Shown here: positions 52,853 through 61,895 of the stretch, one piece after another
Layout of the letters: every line of letters starts with the position of its first letter
Numbering within the stretch: the first letter of the stretch is position 1
Origin: an uncultured Bacteroidales bacterium
GTDB lineage: Bacteria; Bacteroidota; Bacteroidia; Bacteroidales; P3
NCBI GenBank assembly: GCA_905235855.1
Contig: CAJONE010000001.1
Coordinates: 1-64,000, forward strand
Direction: 5' to 3'
Length of the DNA stretch: 64,000 bases
Made by a program: the position numbers and the translations under genes
The notes under the pieces: generated by a model
What the model saw: only the letters and a program-made list of their open reading frames with translations
The model's database searches: none
What the model was told of the DNA's origin: nothing

Positions 52853-52966
52853 ATGGCTCGCACCCGCTACCATATTTCATTCAATTGTCAGGAAAACGAA
52901 TATCACAGCCTATCGAAAGAAGTACTATCAGTTTTGAATCAATACAACAACAGTTATGGACAATAA
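52853..52966 (+). CDS. Putative 37-residue leader peptide overlapping the sigma factor start
   Basis: ATG at 52853 opens MARTRYHISFNCQENEYHSL and closes at TAA 52964-52966, after the sigma factor ATG at 52956. The overlap is 11 bases, so ribosomes ending on this frame would be placed on the sigma factor start, a common form of translational coupling or leader control. It begins 34 bases after the -7 box, where a transcript leader is expected. It has no similarity that I recognise. Chance cannot be excluded for a frame this short. Confidence 0.4.
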   Translation: MARTRYHISFNCQENEYHSLSKEVLSVLNQYNNSYGQ

Positions 52967-53546
52967 GCTTTCCAAACTTTCCGACAATGAACTGATACAA
53001 GGTTACAGGAACGGCAACAGCGAGTGTTTTGAACTGCTTTTATCGCGTTATCAAACGAAAGTCTATGGCTACATCTTCTCGGTTGTGAAAGACAAGGAGA
53101 CCGCCGATGACATTTTCCAAGACACTTTCCTGAAAGTTATCGTCACCATCAATTCTGGTGTATATAAGGACGAGAACAAGTTCATTCACTGGGTTATGCG
53201 CATCGCCCACAACTTGATAGTCGACTTCTACCGAAGGGGCAACAAAATGCCGATAGTCCCCAACAAACCCGACTACGACATAGTCCAGACACTAAAGCTG
53301 CAAGACGAAGATGCCGAACAGCAGATAATACGCCAGCAGACAGCCTCGAACATTCGAAAACTGGTTAAAATGTTGCCACCCGAGCAACGCCGTGTGGTCA
53401 TCCTGCGCCATTATGGCAAATGCGACTTCAAAGACATCGCAGCCCGCACCGGCGTAAGTATCAACACTGCTTTAGGGCGTATGCGCTATGCGATAATCAA
53501 TCTGCGCCGTCTAGCGAAAGAAAACAACATGCACATCGAGCTTTAA
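52956..53546 (+). CDS. Sigma-70 family (ECF-type) RNA polymerase sigma factor
   Basis: A 196-residue sigma factor. Region 2 covers about 20-95: CFELLLSRYQTKVYGYIFSV, DIFQDTFLKV and FIHWVMRIAHNLIVDFYRRG (2.3-2.4). Region 4 lies at about 130-190 (LPPEQRRVVILRHYGKCDFK then DIAARTGVSINTALGRMRYA, the helix-turn-helix). No anti-sigma gene is adjacent. A near-ideal housekeeping promoter drives it, and a leader frame overlaps its start. Clear hairpin terminator downstream. Target genes unknown. Confidence 0.9.
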   Translation: MDNKLSKLSDNELIQGYRNGNSECFELLLSRYQTKVYGYIFSVVKDKETADDIFQDTFLKVIVTINSGVYKDENKFIHWVMRIAHNLIVDFYRRGNKMPIVPNKPDYDIVQTLKLQDEDAEQQIIRQQTASNIRKLVKMLPPEQRRVVILRHYGKCDFKDIAARTGVSINTALGRMRYAIINLRRLAKENNMHIEL

Positions 53547-53568
53547 GATTTGGCAAACCGCTAACTTA

Positions 53569-53599
53569 AACGAGGTATCGAGTGATGCCTCGTTTTTTT
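53569..53599 (+). terminator. Terminator of the sigma factor gene
   Basis: A 7-bp stem AACGAGG / CCTCGTT (53569-53575 with 53588-53594) with a 12-base loop, running into a T-run up to 53599. It is 23 bases after the stop codon. Confidence 0.75.
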
Positions 53600-53754
53600 C
53601 AACCTTTACATCCTTTTTGTTAAAATTTCATGTGAATACAATAAAACCGTATTCGCGGTAGTTTTATATGTAGTTTGGTTGCACGGGCGGTATACACTCT
53701 ACATTGCTCTGCACACCATAACAAAAACCGGATGTAAAACCCAAAAAAGCGCTT

Positions 53755-53961
53755 ATGGAACAAATGTACGACTTTCAATTTCCAAGCACAAATACATCAT
53801 TGAGGTCGGCAAGCGCGACCGGACCGTCAAGAAAAGTTGTTGAGAACCTTCTCAACGTAGCCCAAATCGAGTGTGACCTGCTTAAACGCCTCTCGCAGCA
53901 CAGACGCTGTTTTCAGCAGATTCGCTTTGCATCAGTCAGGATGGAGGTTTGTCTGAATTAG
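53755..53961 (+). CDS. Small hypothetical protein downstream of the sigma factor
   Basis: A 68-residue cytoplasmic protein: MEQMYDFQFPSTNTSLRSAS, then GPSRKVVENLLNVAQIECDL and a C-terminal MEVCLN. The 'YDFQFP ... PSxKVVxNLLN' pattern recalls short Bacteroidales proteins often found as single genes, but I cannot name a family. It lies between two strong terminators (53569-53599 and 54005-54035), which supports an independent short transcript. Nothing else is visible in 53600-53754 or 53962-54004. Confidence 0.5.
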   Translation: MEQMYDFQFPSTNTSLRSASATGPSRKVVENLLNVAQIECDLLKRLSQHRRCFQQIRFASVRMEVCLN

Positions 53962-54004
53962 ACCAGACCATCAAATGTAGTTGGTCCTGACGGAAACATC
54001 AAAT

Positions 54005-54035
54005 AAAACGGAGACCATAATAAGGTCTCCGTTTT
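54005..54035. terminator. Bidirectional terminator between converging genes
   Basis: Perfect 12-bp stem AAAACGGAGACC / GGTCTCCGTTTT with a 7-base loop; A-rich on the left and T-rich on the right, so it works in both directions, for the small protein gene and for the nitroreductase gene. Confidence 0.9.
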
Positions 54036-54056
54036 ATTTTCTGCAGTAAGCAACCG

Positions 54057-54686
54057 TTACCAACTCCCATAGTGGATCTTCTCGGGTTTCCACTTTTCCT
54101 TGGGTTTTTCGTCAATACGCGGATAGCCTATGGGGACCACACTGTAGGGTACGACATTGGACGGCAGGTTGAGCGTTTTTTTCACGGTGTTCATCCTGTC
54201 GTGGAAAGGGTAGCAAGCCGTCCAGCAAGCACCCAAACCATAGGCCTCGACTGCAAGCAGCAAATTCTCGGTACAGGCTCCCATATCGTCGCGCCACATA
54301 GGGTTGGGTGCGGTAACAGCCGCCCCTTGAGGGTTATTGCGCGGAGGACGCGTAACTGTGGTGTCGGCGCAGATCACGATAACCACCGCCGACTCCTTGA
54401 ACATCCGCATATTTCCATTGCCGGCAAATATTTCGTCATACTTGGATGTGTCGGTTAGCACAACAAAATGCCAAGGCTGAATATTCATGCCCGTGGGTGC
54501 TGCCATAGCGGCCTTAAGCAAGTCGGTGACAACAGATTCTGGAATTTTCTTTTCGGCATAGCGGCGCACGCTCTTGCGCTGGTGAATGTTGTCAAGTACT
54601 GCTTTGGAATTTTTTCGCTGAGCCGTGACGCACGGCACTGCCGTTGCCAACAATATGGCTACAATAATGATTTTTTTGATTGACAT
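54057..54686 (-). CDS. Exported nitroreductase-family flavoprotein
   Basis: A 209-residue protein. Starting at ATG 54686 gives a Sec signal peptide (MSIKKIIIVAILLATAVPCV, then TAQ); the open frame upstream runs into rlmN. The nitroreductase fold follows: NIHQRKSVRRYAEKKIPESV (FMN-binding Arg), LLKAAMAAPTGMNIQPWHFV (the APTGxNxQPW motif) and a C-terminal segment with GLGACWTACYPFHDR and VVPYSVVPIGYP. Most members are cytoplasmic, so export is notable; with the lipid-anchored flavodoxin (39855) it is the second flavoprotein outside the cytoplasm here. Substrate unknown. Confidence 0.85.
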   Translation of the reverse strand: MSIKKIIIVAILLATAVPCVTAQRKNSKAVLDNIHQRKSVRRYAEKKIPESVVTDLLKAAMAAPTGMNIQPWHFVVLTDTSKYDEIFAGNGNMRMFKESAVVIVICADTTVTRPPRNNPQGAAVTAPNPMWRDDMGACTENLLLAVEAYGLGACWTACYPFHDRMNTVKKTLNLPSNVVPYSVVPIGYPRIDEKPKEKWKPEKIHYGSW

Positions 54687-54774
54687 ATTATGTAGTTTGT
54701 AGGTTAAACGCACCATCAAGGTTAAGTGTGTAAAATATATAAAACATTGCTCAATGAGTTCTGCTTGCAGGTTA

Positions 54775-55878
54775 TTAATCATGTCTACAGCCACCTGCGT
54801 CGCTGTTTTTGCCCGCAAGCAGGCCACAGGCGGCCATGATGTCCTCGCCTCGCGAGGCACGGATGGTACAGCGGATGCCATGCGCACTGAGAATGGTCAT
54901 AAAATTCTGCAAGGTTTCGCGCGTTGGAACTCTGAATGGCGCACTGGACGAGGCATGAAAACGTATCAGGTTTACACGGCAACGCATCCCAGCGATAAGA
55001 TTGACGAGAGCCTCGGCGTGTTTTTTGTCGTCGTTGAGCCCACCAAACACAGTGTACTCGAACGAGAGCCGACGCTGACCGCTCCAATCATGAGCTTCAA
55101 GCAACCGCAGCGTGTCGGCAATAGGATAAGTTTTCTGCATAGGGATAATGGCAAGACGCTCCTCGGCCACAGGGTTATGCAGGCTTATTGCAAGATGGCA
55201 CTCACTCTCGCATAGGAAACGCTTGATACCTGGCAGCAAGCCCACTGTGCTGACAGTTATGCGGTGAGGACTCCATGCAAGACCCCACTCGGAGGTTAGC
55301 ACATTGATGGATTGCATAACTGCGTCATAGTTATCAAATGGTTCACCCATCCCCATATAAACTATGTTGCTAAGTTTCGAAAATTCGGGTATCGAAAAAA
55401 TTTGATTCAATATTTCGGACGCATCGAGGTTACCGTGAAAACCGTTAGCGCCTGTTACACAGAAACGACAGCCCATCCGGCAACCCGCCTGACTGGAAAC
55501 GCAAAGCGTGGCACGATCGCCATCGGGAATATATACGGTTTCGACAAACAATTGAACGGTTTTCGAGGCATCCGTCTGGAAACATTCCGAGCCATTCTTC
55601 CCGCAGCCAACAGGAGTAGGGTGAGCTCCAACCCTAAATAGATATTTTTTTGTTCCGTCGCACGAAACCTGGCAATCGTCAGGCATGCTACGCTTTATCA
55701 TATATTTCACCTTCAACTGTGACCGCGTCTTAAGCGAAAGGTTTGTCATCGCGTCAATGGTGTTGACACGCTTGGAATAGAGCCAATCGCAGATTTGGCG
55801 AGCATTATACTTCGGCAATTTTTCCGACTCGCATAGTGCCTGAAGATCTGCCAACGATTTGCCGAAGAGATTTTCCAT
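54775..55878 (-). CDS. rlmN: Dual-specificity RNA methyltransferase RlmN, with an unusual insertion
   Basis: A 367-residue radical SAM enzyme that makes 2-methyladenosine at 23S rRNA A2503 and tRNA A37. CRMGCRFC near residue 131 is the iron-sulfur motif, GMGEPFDNYD near 175 and ISLHNP near 235 are present, and the methyl-carrying Cys is in RASRGEDIMAACG near 350. Between the strands KYLFRVG and FVETVYIPDGDRATLCVSSQ is an insertion of about 25 residues (AHPTPVGCGKNGSECFQTDA) that family members I know lack; they have only about four residues there. It contains two cysteines. The rest is of normal length. Confidence 0.92.
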   Translation of the reverse strand: MENLFGKSLADLQALCESEKLPKYNARQICDWLYSKRVNTIDAMTNLSLKTRSQLKVKYMIKRSMPDDCQVSCDGTKKYLFRVGAHPTPVGCGKNGSECFQTDASKTVQLFVETVYIPDGDRATLCVSSQAGCRMGCRFCVTGANGFHGNLDASEILNQIFSIPEFSKLSNIVYMGMGEPFDNYDAVMQSINVLTSEWGLAWSPHRITVSTVGLLPGIKRFLCESECHLAISLHNPVAEERLAIIPMQKTYPIADTLRLLEAHDWSGQRRLSFEYTVFGGLNDDKKHAEALVNLIAGMRCRVNLIRFHASSSAPFRVPTRETLQNFMTILSAHGIRCTIRASRGEDIMAACGLLAGKNSDAGGCRHD

Positions 55879-56003
55879 ATTCGTGAACTATAGAAGCAAC
55901 TTTATGATACACTTTATTTCTGCACGAGCCTCTGCTTGACACCGATTTACCAGATGGATTTCCGACGAGTTTATGACAGGTTTTATTCAGACAATTGCCA
56001 AGC

Positions 56004-58283
56004 TTACCATATCGATTCGTCGGTTCCGATATCTGTTACACCAGCATCTGGTGAATTTTTTTCGGCCTCGACCTCAGAGGCAAACTGGCTTCCGTCGAGG
56101 TCCTCGTCGGTGACCGAATTGGGTCTTGCGAAATTGCCACGTGAGAACTTCAGACTGTTGTCGGCATATATCTTTTGCATCATGTAGCCGAAAATGGGCA
56201 ATGCCTGGGCGGCGCCTTGTCCGTATGACATGTTGCGGAAATGGATAGAGCGAAGTTCACCGCCAGTCCAGATGGCTGTGGCCAGTTTCGGCGTGATACC
56301 CACAAACCAACAGTCCGAGTTGTTTTGTGTGGTTCCGGTTTTGCCTGCTATTGCCGTGGAATATTGGTTGAGCTTATACTTGTAGTTGAGGCGGCATCCC
56401 GTACCACTTGATACGACGCCCTGCATAAGCGATAGCATCAAATAGGCCGTACGCGGACTTAAGGCTTCGTGGCGTTCCGGGGTGAACCGTGCCAGGACCT
56501 TGCCATGCTTGTCCTCTATTCGGGTAATAAAAATGGGCTCGACGTATTCTCCGTTGTTGGCAAAAGTGGCCATGGCTCCAGCCATTTCGGCCACAGTAAT
56601 CTCGGGCGTCCCCACCGAGATGGCCGGTACGGCCGGTATATCGCTCTTGACACCCAATTTGCGAGCTATGGCTATAGTCTGCTGCGGCGACCCCTGTTTC
56701 ATCAAGTAGGCCGATACCCAGTTGATAGAGTTGGCCAATGCCCATTTAAGCGTGACCATCTCACCCTCACGCGCATGTGAGGAATTACGGGGACACCACA
56801 GACCGCCACGACCATTGTCGAAACACACCTCGGCATTAGGCACAAGCGTTTCAGGGGTCATACCCAAATCTTGAATAGCCATAGTATATACAAACGGCTT
56901 GAACGTGGATCCTACCTGTCTCAAACTGCGCACATTGTCGTACTTGAAATATCGATAATTGATACCTCCAACATAAGCTTTTACATAACCCGTTCCCGGT
57001 TCGACCGACATTAGGCCAACATTGAGAAAACTTTTATAGTAGAGTAGCGAATCCCAAGGGGTCATCACCGTGTCCTTTATGCCTTGCCATGTAAAGACGG
57101 ACATAGAGACCTTCTTGTTGAACTCCTCTCGGATTTCGGACTCCTTGGCACCTTCTTTCTTGCGTTGGTAGTAACGGTCACTGCCTTTCATTGCCTGTGT
57201 CAAGTATCTCTCTTGCTGCTCTTTACTTATACCGCTGAACGGGTTGCGTCCTTTGCGTCGTGAGAGTTCCTTGTCGAATGCGGGCTGAATTTCGTCACTC
57301 ATGTGTTTACGAACGGCCTCCTCGGCATGTGTCTGGATGCGGGAGTCGATAGTGGTATAGATGCGCAAACCATCCTTATGCACATCGTACAGAGTCCCAT
57401 CGCTCTTGCGTTGGTGTTTGCACCACTCCTTCAACTCACCTCGGACATATTCGCGGAAATATGTAGCCAATCCATCGTTGTGGCTTTGCGGAGTATAATG
57501 AGACATATTAATGGGCTTCTCCTTTAATTCTGCGAATTTTTCGTCGTCCAAATAGCCATAATGGTTCATCTGACCAAGCACCACGTTACGCCGTTTGAGT
57601 GAATGGTCGGGGTGCAACACTGGTGAATAGGTGGTAGGTGCTTTAAGCAACCCCACCAAAACAGCCGCTTCCTCTACTTCCAAATCCGACGGAGCCTTGC
57701 CAAAAAAAGTCCTTGCTGCGGTTTTTATGCCAAAAGAGTTGCTCCCAAAATCAACAGTGTTGAGGTACATGGTGATTATCTCGCGCTTGGAATAGCGGTG
57801 TTCAAGTTTCACCGCTACTACCCATTCCTTAAACTTGGAGTAGACGGTTCCCATCTTGCTTTTCCGCTCACGCGGGAAGAGGTTTTTTGCCAACTGCTGC
57901 GTTATGGTGCTTCCGCCGCCGCTCGAAGAGTGCCGCCCAAGCACAGTTTTGAAAAGAACGCGGGCCAGACTGCGGGTGTCAATGCCGCTATGCTTGTAAA
58001 ACCGTGCATCTTCTGTTGCTATAAGTGCATTGATCACATTTGGCGAAATCTCCTCGTAGGTAACATCCGAGCGGTTCTGAATGCCAATATATCCGAGCAC
58101 TACACCGTCAGAGGATACGACTTCCGATGCCTGCATACTTTTAGGGTTCTCCAACTCCTCAAACGAAGGCATAAAGCCCAAATATCCAGCCGAGAGCAAA
58201 ACGAAAAAAAGGATGACAATTAGCCAGATCCCACCAAAAACGTACCAAAGTATGGGGATTATTTTTGATTTATTCTGTTTCAT
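56004..58283 (-). CDS. mrcA: Bifunctional penicillin-binding protein 1A
   Basis: A 759-residue class A PBP. One membrane anchor at about 10-33 (PILWYVFGGIWLIVILFFVL). The GT51 domain (about 55-230) has ATEDARFYKHSGID with the catalytic Glu and GGGSTITQQLAKN. The transpeptidase domain (about 400-690) has the Ser-x-x-Lys in QVGSTFKPFVYT near 462, Ser-x-Asn in ANSINWVSAYL near 523, and KTGTTQNNSDCWFVG near 651. An acidic tail (DEDLDGSQFASEVEAEKNSP) ends the protein. It polymerises and cross-links peptidoglycan. It lies 42 bases after gldH on the same strand, in the last position of the holB-PSP1-gldH unit. Confidence 0.95.
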   Translation of the reverse strand: MKQNKSKIIPILWYVFGGIWLIVILFFVLLSAGYLGFMPSFEELENPKSMQASEVVSSDGVVLGYIGIQNRSDVTYEEISPNVINALIATEDARFYKHSGIDTRSLARVLFKTVLGRHSSSGGGSTITQQLAKNLFPRERKSKMGTVYSKFKEWVVAVKLEHRYSKREIITMYLNTVDFGSNSFGIKTAARTFFGKAPSDLEVEEAAVLVGLLKAPTTYSPVLHPDHSLKRRNVVLGQMNHYGYLDDEKFAELKEKPINMSHYTPQSHNDGLATYFREYVRGELKEWCKHQRKSDGTLYDVHKDGLRIYTTIDSRIQTHAEEAVRKHMSDEIQPAFDKELSRRKGRNPFSGISKEQQERYLTQAMKGSDRYYQRKKEGAKESEIREEFNKKVSMSVFTWQGIKDTVMTPWDSLLYYKSFLNVGLMSVEPGTGYVKAYVGGINYRYFKYDNVRSLRQVGSTFKPFVYTMAIQDLGMTPETLVPNAEVCFDNGRGGLWCPRNSSHAREGEMVTLKWALANSINWVSAYLMKQGSPQQTIAIARKLGVKSDIPAVPAISVGTPEITVAEMAGAMATFANNGEYVEPIFITRIEDKHGKVLARFTPERHEALSPRTAYLMLSLMQGVVSSGTGCRLNYKYKLNQYSTAIAGKTGTTQNNSDCWFVGITPKLATAIWTGGELRSIHFRNMSYGQGAAQALPIFGYMMQKIYADNSLKFSRGNFARPNSVTDEDLDGSQFASEVEAEKNSPDAGVTDIGTDESIW

Positions 58284-58325
58284 AGTATGGTGTGGTCATT
58301 GTGTTTATACCAAATCGAGAAAAGG

Positions 58326-58799
58326 TTACAGTTGTGATTTTTCCACATGCAGGCCTATGTCTTCAATACCTGTCAAAACCGTATCCCGCATTGCGTGCGT
58401 CACCTGAAAAGTGTAGCTGCCCTTTATCGGAAAGATTATGTGGTTATGAAGAAGATAGCGACCGTCCACATGACATCTTGACTGGCGTCCGTACCATTTA
58501 CCATACTGGTCGGCCATCGGGCACTCCAAGGTGTCGCGCCTCACCACCTTATCCGGGAAAGTGGTGGTTATGAATAAAAAAAGATTAGAATAAGCGTAGT
58601 CCCTGGTATTGCGAATATCAATATAAAAATCGCATGGACTAAGTGTGTCATTGATATCAACGCTAAACCTTAAGTCCTGATCAATCTGCCAGCCCCCATT
58701 ATCGACTGCTTGATGATGGTCATAAACCGTGTTGCTACCACAGCCTGACAGTAGCGTGGCTGAAATAGCCACAAGTATAAGTTTGATGCCTGTGTTCAT
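58326..58799 (-). CDS. gldH: Gliding-motility-type lipoprotein GldH
   Basis: A 157-residue lipoprotein (signal MNTGIKLILVAISATLLSG, then Cys20). DHHQAVDNGGWQIDQDLRFS, DTLSPCDFYIDIRNTRDYAY, SNLFLFITTTFPDKVVRRDT and YGKWYGRQSRCHVDGRYLLH are the conserved GldH segments. In Flavobacterium GldH is needed for gliding; in non-gliding Bacteroidales it is retained next to PBP1A, as here, and probably serves the cell envelope. It follows the PSP1/RicT gene by 19 bases. Confidence 0.9.
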   Translation of the reverse strand: MNTGIKLILVAISATLLSGCGSNTVYDHHQAVDNGGWQIDQDLRFSVDINDTLSPCDFYIDIRNTRDYAYSNLFLFITTTFPDKVVRRDTLECPMADQYGKWYGRQSRCHVDGRYLLHNHIIFPIKGSYTFQVTHAMRDTVLTGIEDIGLHVEKSQL

Positions 58800-58818
58800 T
58801 CCTGTTTATCGTTAGCGG

Positions 58819-60600
58819 TCACTGTTCATTACTTGAAGGCGATTTTCTTTCGCCGGAAGACTTCCGGTTCTTGTTCTGTTGAAATGGGCGGTCTGAAGCT
58901 GTTGGCTCCCTGCGGCGTCCGTCTTTTCTGTCGCTGCGGTTGTCGCGCTTTCTTTCGTTGCCTTGTTTGTCGCTTACATCTTGAATGTGAAGCCTGTCTG
59001 CAGACTGTCCTCTCGGAGGCCTGCCTTCGCGTCGGTTTGATTGACCTGACGGACTTTCTGACATTCGCTGCCCTGCCGCCGTGCTGCGGCCTTTGTCGCG
59101 TAAAGGACGACCATGCTCCTGACTGGCAGACGACGGACGCTGACTGGCATTCTCGTTGACCACACCGTTGCCACCATCGGCCATACGACGTATCTCACGC
59201 TCGAATTCGGCATCGGTGGTTTCCTGCTCGAGAGCCGACGTTGACATCAACTCTATCTGGAAATCTTCCAACTGTTCAGGATACTCCTGATTGCGGTTCA
59301 TTTCTATTATTTTCTTCACACTTTCGGCTGGTATAGCGTGAAGTTCTCCCTCGTTCTCATAGGCATACCAAAGTATGCCACGGAAAACATCGGTCTTTTT
59401 ATACATCGCGAGACCTTTTTTGAATCGCATGTGTACACCCAACGGTGGAAGCTTTTTCATAGCGTCAGCATACACCTCGTATTCAAAGTTGAGGCAACAT
59501 TTCAGCTTACCACACTGTCCGGCGAGCTTTTGCGGATTGGGCAAAATCTGCTGCACTTTTGCAGCATTGGTCGAAACGGTCCTGAAGTTAGTGAGCCATG
59601 TGCAACAGCAGAGTTCACGACCACATGTTCCAATGCCTCCAACCTTCGCAGCCTCTTGGCGCACGCCTATCTGTTTCATTTCGACTCTTACGTGAAATTC
59701 TTCGGCAAGAAGTTTAATAAGCACCCTAAAATCAACTCTCTCATCGGCGGTATAATAGAATATGGCCTTGCTGTGGTCGCCCTGCATCTCTACATCATTA
59801 ATCTTCATTGCCAGCCCCAAACTCTCGGCTATCTGACGTGTCTTATGCACCGCACCCTTCTCTGCCTTAATAGCCTCAACCCATTTTTCGAGGTCGGCAG
59901 CCTTGGCTCGACGGTAAAGTTTTTTGATGGATTCCGCAGCAGGGTCGATTTTGCATTCCCTTAAACGCAAACGGCATACCTCACCGGTAAGACTCACAAT
60001 ACCAATGTCGTGCCCCGGCGCACCTTCAACAGCAACCACATCGCCTTCCGTGACGTTCAAGCCCTCGGGCAAACGGTAGAAGTCCTTACGGTTATTTTTA
60101 AAACGAACCTCAACAACATTAAAAGGAATTTCGCCGGGAAGACGTATCGACGACATCCAGTTGGTGGTGGCCAATTTGCTGCAACTGTCGCGTTCCCAGC
60201 GGCTAACGGGTTCATAACACTTGGGGCAGTGGTTGCAGCCGCGCATCAGGAAGTCGTTTTCATCATATTTTACCCATGGAATGTCCGGTTCCGGCTCGGC
60301 GTATGGATCAACTATATCGTCAGGGCGAGCACCTGATTCGGGATAATCGTCGCCCTCCACATCTTTCTTTTGGCCACCCGTTTTTCGCTGATTACGCCGC
60401 TCGGCCTGCCGCTTGGCTTCGGCTGCAATTTCCTCGGGGGTGGCAATGTAATCCTCTTCATCATCGGCGGCGGAATATGTAGAGCTGCTTTGTTGCTCAT
60501 CATCAGCCAACATCTGGCTGTCATCAGCCAATTGCTCACGATTATGCTCCTCTGGCGATCGATTTTCTCTATATTGTTTTTTTCGTTGTTCGCTCTTCAT
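58819..60600 (-). CDS. PSP1/RicT (YaaT)-like protein with disordered ends
   Basis: A 593-residue protein. The N terminus (1-115) is acidic and low in complexity, followed by a cysteine patch (MRGCNHCPKCYEP) near 113-125. The core (about 150-400) is the PSP1/RicT domain with the two Cys motifs GGIGTCGRELCCCTWLTNF near 320 and GQCGKLKCCLNFEYEVY near 360, the residues that hold Fe-S clusters in the B. subtilis RicAFT complex. The last 110 residues are Arg/Ser/Gly-rich and basic. RicT affects RNA maturation and phosphorelay in Bacillus; in Bacteroidetes it stands between holB (12 bases upstream) and gldH. Partners RicA and RicF are not visible here. Confidence 0.85.
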   Translation of the reverse strand: MKSEQRKKQYRENRSPEEHNREQLADDSQMLADDEQQSSSTYSAADDEEDYIATPEEIAAEAKRQAERRNQRKTGGQKKDVEGDDYPESGARPDDIVDPYAEPEPDIPWVKYDENDFLMRGCNHCPKCYEPVSRWERDSCSKLATTNWMSSIRLPGEIPFNVVEVRFKNNRKDFYRLPEGLNVTEGDVVAVEGAPGHDIGIVSLTGEVCRLRLRECKIDPAAESIKKLYRRAKAADLEKWVEAIKAEKGAVHKTRQIAESLGLAMKINDVEMQGDHSKAIFYYTADERVDFRVLIKLLAEEFHVRVEMKQIGVRQEAAKVGGIGTCGRELCCCTWLTNFRTVSTNAAKVQQILPNPQKLAGQCGKLKCCLNFEYEVYADAMKKLPPLGVHMRFKKGLAMYKKTDVFRGILWYAYENEGELHAIPAESVKKIIEMNRNQEYPEQLEDFQIELMSTSALEQETTDAEFEREIRRMADGGNGVVNENASQRPSSASQEHGRPLRDKGRSTAAGQRMSESPSGQSNRREGRPPRGQSADRLHIQDVSDKQGNERKRDNRSDRKDGRRREPTASDRPFQQNKNRKSSGERKSPSSNEQ

Positions 60601-60612
60601 CTTTTTATCTGA

Positions 60613-61713
60613 TTATCTGTTCTTTATGTGCTTACTTAACTGGAATGACAGGTTTAAAAAGAGCACCTTTGGATTGGCATTGCGTTCGACCGAACGATAG
60701 GCCTCGTTGAGAGACTCATAGATGTTTGCCAAATTTCGCACAGTCACCATGCCTGGAAACATCGTGTCAAACCGTTCATCGCCTGTTTTAAGATTGGCGG
60801 GCGAAGCACCGGCCGTTTGCGAAAAACAACGGCCTACTGTATCCATCGCATATTTCAGAAACACTTTCTGCTTTTCCCGTCCAATGGTCGAGATGGTGTC
60901 AACCCACTTGCCAAGCGGTTCCATATTCAGTTTGAAGAGGAGCCGCATCCAGTCGACAAAGCTGCGTTTGAGTTCATCAAGATCCTGATAATTGTCGCCC
61001 AAACGGCGTGCGTTGATATAGTCGCCGTCAGCCTCGTCGGGGAGACCGGCATCACCAATACGAGGCACCTTCGTAGTCTGCACGCGACTTACGACTGTGG
61101 GTAGCAAGCTACTGCTATTCTCGCCCACAAGCATTATCAGTGTATTATCGAATGGTTCTTCGAGAGATTTCAACAATTCGTTGGACACTTTAAGGCCCAA
61201 CAATTCCGGCATCCACAATAGAAATATCTTCATCCCCCCCTCATAGGATTTAAGGGCCATAATTTGTTGCATCTCCCTCTCGTCATATTCGCGATAGCTC
61301 CCCTGCTTGTTTTCCGCACCAGAATAATTATACCAGTCATTTATGGTCACATACATCCTGTTTTCCATAATGAACTGATTGAACTCTTCGCGAAACAGGG
61401 ATACGGACGGATCCTTTTTTACCCTGCCTGTGGTTGTAGTTGGGAAATAGATATGCACATCGGGGTGCATCAACAACTGAATTTTTTTGCAGTTTGGACA
61501 CTCACCACAAGAGTCAGCCCTCAATTCGCTCCCGGCTTCAAAATGCTGGCGGTGCTCACACATAAGGTACTGCACGTATGCAACGGCAATTGCGAGCGTT
61601 CCATAACCCATAGATCCCAACAACATCTGCGCGTGACTGACACGTCCGGAATCTATCACCTCAGTTAACCGATTGATTAAATCTCGCTGACCTACAATAT
61701 CTTTAAATTGCAT
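60613..61713 (-). CDS. holB: DNA polymerase III delta-prime subunit (HolB-like)
   Basis: A 366-residue clamp-loader AAA+ protein. DIVGQRDLINRLTEVIDSGR (5-24) is the usual delta-prime start. The Walker A loop reads GSMGYGTLAIA, lacking the Gly-Lys-Thr/Ser of ATP-binding members, as in non-catalytic delta-prime. The zinc module is present (CGECPNCKK near 72-80). LLWMPELLGLKVSNELLKSL and LEEPFDNTLIMLVGENSSSL correspond to the Walker B/sensor region. The arginine-finger motif Ser-Arg-Cys is replaced by VVSRVQTTKVPR. It heads the holB-PSP1-gldH-PBP1A series, with a -7 box 22 bases upstream. Confidence 0.85.
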   Translation of the reverse strand: MQFKDIVGQRDLINRLTEVIDSGRVSHAQMLLGSMGYGTLAIAVAYVQYLMCEHRQHFEAGSELRADSCGECPNCKKIQLLMHPDVHIYFPTTTTGRVKKDPSVSLFREEFNQFIMENRMYVTINDWYNYSGAENKQGSYREYDEREMQQIMALKSYEGGMKIFLLWMPELLGLKVSNELLKSLEEPFDNTLIMLVGENSSSLLPTVVSRVQTTKVPRIGDAGLPDEADGDYINARRLGDNYQDLDELKRSFVDWMRLLFKLNMEPLGKWVDTISTIGREKQKVFLKYAMDTVGRCFSQTAGASPANLKTGDERFDTMFPGMVTVRNLANIYESLNEAYRSVERNANPKVLFLNLSFQLSKHIKNR

Positions 61714-61734
61714 CTACGGTTCTATTTAAGAGTA

Positions 61735-61742
61735 CAAAGATA
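61735..61742 (-). promoter_or_regulatory. -7 box for the holB-PSP1-gldH-mrcA unit
   Basis: The minus strand reads TATCTTTG, a perfect TAnnTTTG, 22 bases before the holB start codon. No clear -33 TTTG at the expected place. Confidence 0.5.
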
Positions 61743-61895
61743 CCAAAAAAAAGCGACTATATATTATTATATGGCACGTGCTTACCATGCTGTGCCAAAA
61801 GTTGCTTTTTTTTCAGTATTTTTTTCCATATCGAGCATTGTCTTATAACGTTTACCTTTGGTTTGTTTTGCAGCAAGTCTCTTTTTATATTCAAT

